Shown here: positions 6,310 through 7,332 of the stretch, piece by piece
How positions within the stretch are numbered: position 1 is the first letter of the stretch
Layout: the number at the start of each line of letters is the position of its first letter
Assembly: GCA_038232215.1 (NCBI GenBank)
Contig: JBBSIG010000133.1
Span: 1-7,332, forward strand
Source: JBBSIG01 sp038232215
GTDB lineage: Bacteria; Actinomycetota; Thermoleophilia; Gaiellales; Gaiellaceae
Reading direction: 5' to 3'
DNA length: 7,332 nucleotides
Notes under the pieces: model-generated
What the model was told of the DNA's origin: nothing
Database searches by the model: none
The model's input: only the letters and a program-made list of their open reading frames with translations
Made by a program: the position numbers and the translations under genes

Positions 6310-7310
6310 CCGGCCACCTCGTCGACCGCGTCCGCGATCGTGCGCGCGACCCGCTCCCAGGTGAACTCGGCCGCCCGCTCGAGCCCTCGCCGCCGCAGCT
6401 CGCCCGCGAGCACCCCGTCGGCGAGCACCCGCCCCAGGGCGTCGCCGAGCTCCGCGGCCGAGCGCGGCTCGCCGAGGAGCGCGGCGTCGCCCACGATCTC
6501 CGGGATCGACGTCACACGCGTCGCCACGACGGGCGCCCCGCAGGCCATCGCCTCGAGCACCTGGTACCCGAAGCCCTCGTAGAGGCTCGTGTCGAGATAG
6601 GCGGAGGCCCCTCGGTAGAGCCGCACGAGCTCCTCGTCGGAGACGCGGCCGAGCCACTCGACGCGCTCGCCGGACGCGAGCGGCTCGCGCCGTCCCGCCA
6701 CGAGGAGACGGACGTCGCCCGGCACGCGGGCGAACGCGGCGAGCGCGGTCTCGACGTCGTCGCGGGGGTCGGAGGAGGCGATGTGCAGGACGTAGCGCCC
6801 TGCGCGCCCCGGGCCGGGGGAGAAGCGGGGGTCCAGGCCCGGGTAGAGCACCTGCGCGACGCCCCCGATCTCGGCCGCGGTCGCCGCCGAGCCCGTGAAG
6901 ACGACGGCTGCGCGCCGCAGGCTCCGCCGCCACAGCGCGCTGGTGATCGCGTCGCTCGCGCGCTGATACGCGCCCGCCCGGGCGATCCGGTTCTGGCGGA
7001 TCCGGTGGCCGGGGTGCTCGAAGAGCCACACGAGGTAGCGGCCCGAGCCGACGAGCGGGAGCCGCTCCGTCCAGGTCAGGAGCGCGTCGAGACGCTCCCT
7101 GCGCACTGCCCGCGGCAGGCCGCGCTGCTCCCACGTGACGGCGAGCCGCTCGCGCACCGGCCTGGAGCCCGGGAGCTCGGCGGGGTGGCGCGCGTACACC
7201 ACGAGCTCGTGCCGGCCGAGCTCGCGCAACGCCGCCACGGTCTGACGCTGGACGCGCGAGATGCCCTTGCCCTCCGGCGCCACGGACGTCGCGTCAACGC
7301 CGAGCCGCAC
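6306..7310 (-). CDS. Glycosyltransferase family 4, first gene of a GT pair
   Basis: This 334-residue GT-B enzyme begins MRLGVDATSVAPEGKGISRVQRQTVAAL, the N-terminal pattern of GT4 mannosyl/rhamnosyl-type transferases that place a Gly-rich GI-x-R turn before the first helix. The donor domain shows VLYPGLDPRFSP, YVLHIASSDPRDDVETALAAF, LLVAGRR and the E-x7-E motif (E245, E253) in SLYEGFGYQVLEAMACGAPVVAT, followed by SIPEIVGDAALL, also typical. Where most relatives of this subgroup carry PRKN, this protein has PRDD (R183, D184, D185), so the usual phosphate-contacting lysine is absent. The start is GTG 7310: an in-frame TGA at 7320-7322 blocks any longer version and the first strand begins right there. 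Upstream bases give only a weak Shine-Dalgarno. The stop overlaps the CTG start of the next GT4 gene by 4 nt, so the two are probably co-translated and act on the same glycan. The exact sugar cannot be assigned. Confidence 0.92.
   Translation of the reverse strand: MRLGVDATSVAPEGKGISRVQRQTVAALRELGRHELVVYARHPAELPGSRPVRERLAVTWEQRGLPRAVRRERLDALLTWTERLPLVGSGRYLVWLFEHPGHRIRQNRIARAGAYQRASDAITSALWRRSLRRAAVVFTGSAATAAEIGGVAQVLYPGLDPRFSPGPGRAGRYVLHIASSDPRDDVETALAAFARVPGDVRLLVAGRREPLASGERVEWLGRVSDEELVRLYRGASAYLDTSLYEGFGYQVLEAMACGAPVVATRVTSIPEIVGDAALLGEPRSAAELGDALGRVLADGVLAGELRRRGLERAAEFTWERVARTIADAVDEVAG
6315..6320 (-). promoter_or_regulatory. Ribosome binding site deciding a CTG start
   Basis: On the - strand GAGGTG (6320 down to 6315) matches the core of the anti-Shine-Dalgarno complement and lies 5 nt before CTG 6309. 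It is embedded in the last codons of the upstream glycosyltransferase gene. It is the clearest ribosome binding site I found in the window and fixes the start of a gene that has no standard initiation codon. Confidence 0.6.
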
Positions 7311-7332
7311 GCCGCTGCTTCAGTCTCGAGAC

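Noticed and set aside
3538..6582. 1014-codon + frame spanning the membrane protein and both GT4 regions
   Set aside because: It is out of frame with the membrane protein, reads as Arg/Ala/Pro-rich sequence and runs antisense through two well-supported glycosyltransferases.
6310..7134. N-terminal extension of the second GT4 to 7134, giving 614 residues and a possible fusion protein
   Set aside because: The extension is a frame-shifted shadow of the first GT4 gene, rich in Arg/Pro/Gly and with no domain motif.
1..7332. Mobile element, CRISPR array, tRNA/rRNA or phage signals
   Set aside because: I saw no spaced direct repeats, terminal inverted repeats, transposase or integrase motifs, or tRNA-like arms; base and codon use look uniform across the window.

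Overview
This window is very GC-rich (clearly above 70% by eye, not computed). It is densely coded, with GTG starts, strong third-position G/C bias and short or negative gaps between genes. Together with the protein style, this suggests a high-GC actinobacterium, possibly of the Thermoleophilia/Solirubrobacterales type. No phylogenetic marker is present, so the assignment is tentative. There is no rRNA, tRNA, CRISPR, transposase, integrase or obvious direct repeat.

Layout, left to right: (1) the 3' part of a class I SAM-dependent methyltransferase gene, open to the left edge, on +; (2) a NodB-type polysaccharide deacetylase gene on +, overlapping it by 7 nt; (3) on -, a capsule-synthesis (KpsC/KpsS-like) putative glycosyltransferase, meeting the deacetylase tail-to-tail; (4) a 36-bp divergent intergenic region rich in small dyads; (5) on +, a 611-residue multi-pass membrane protein resembling GT-C glycosyltransferases; (6) on -, two GT-B family 4 glycosyltransferases in tandem. 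The first of these (7310 to 6306) is coupled by a 4-nt overlap to the second (6309 to 5290), whose best start is a CTG codon. Both convergent junctions carry GC-rich hairpins without U-tracts.

Taken together this is part of a surface-glycan locus (exopolysaccharide, capsule or cell-wall glycan). Cytoplasmic GT4 and capsule-type transferases would build the glycan. The membrane GT-C-like protein would act with a lipid-linked sugar on the outer face. The methyltransferase and deacetylase would modify sugars. The actual glycan cannot be deduced from this window.

The less ordinary signals are the CTG start with a well-placed Shine-Dalgarno sequence, the hairpin spanning two antisense-overlapping stop codons, the dyads in the divergent intergenic region, a GT4 enzyme lacking a usually conserved lysine, and a KpsC/S-like protein in what looks like an actinobacterial background. 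I see no convincing new defence, mobile or RNA system. Several ORFs longer than 1 kb on the opposite strands are GC-driven shadows.
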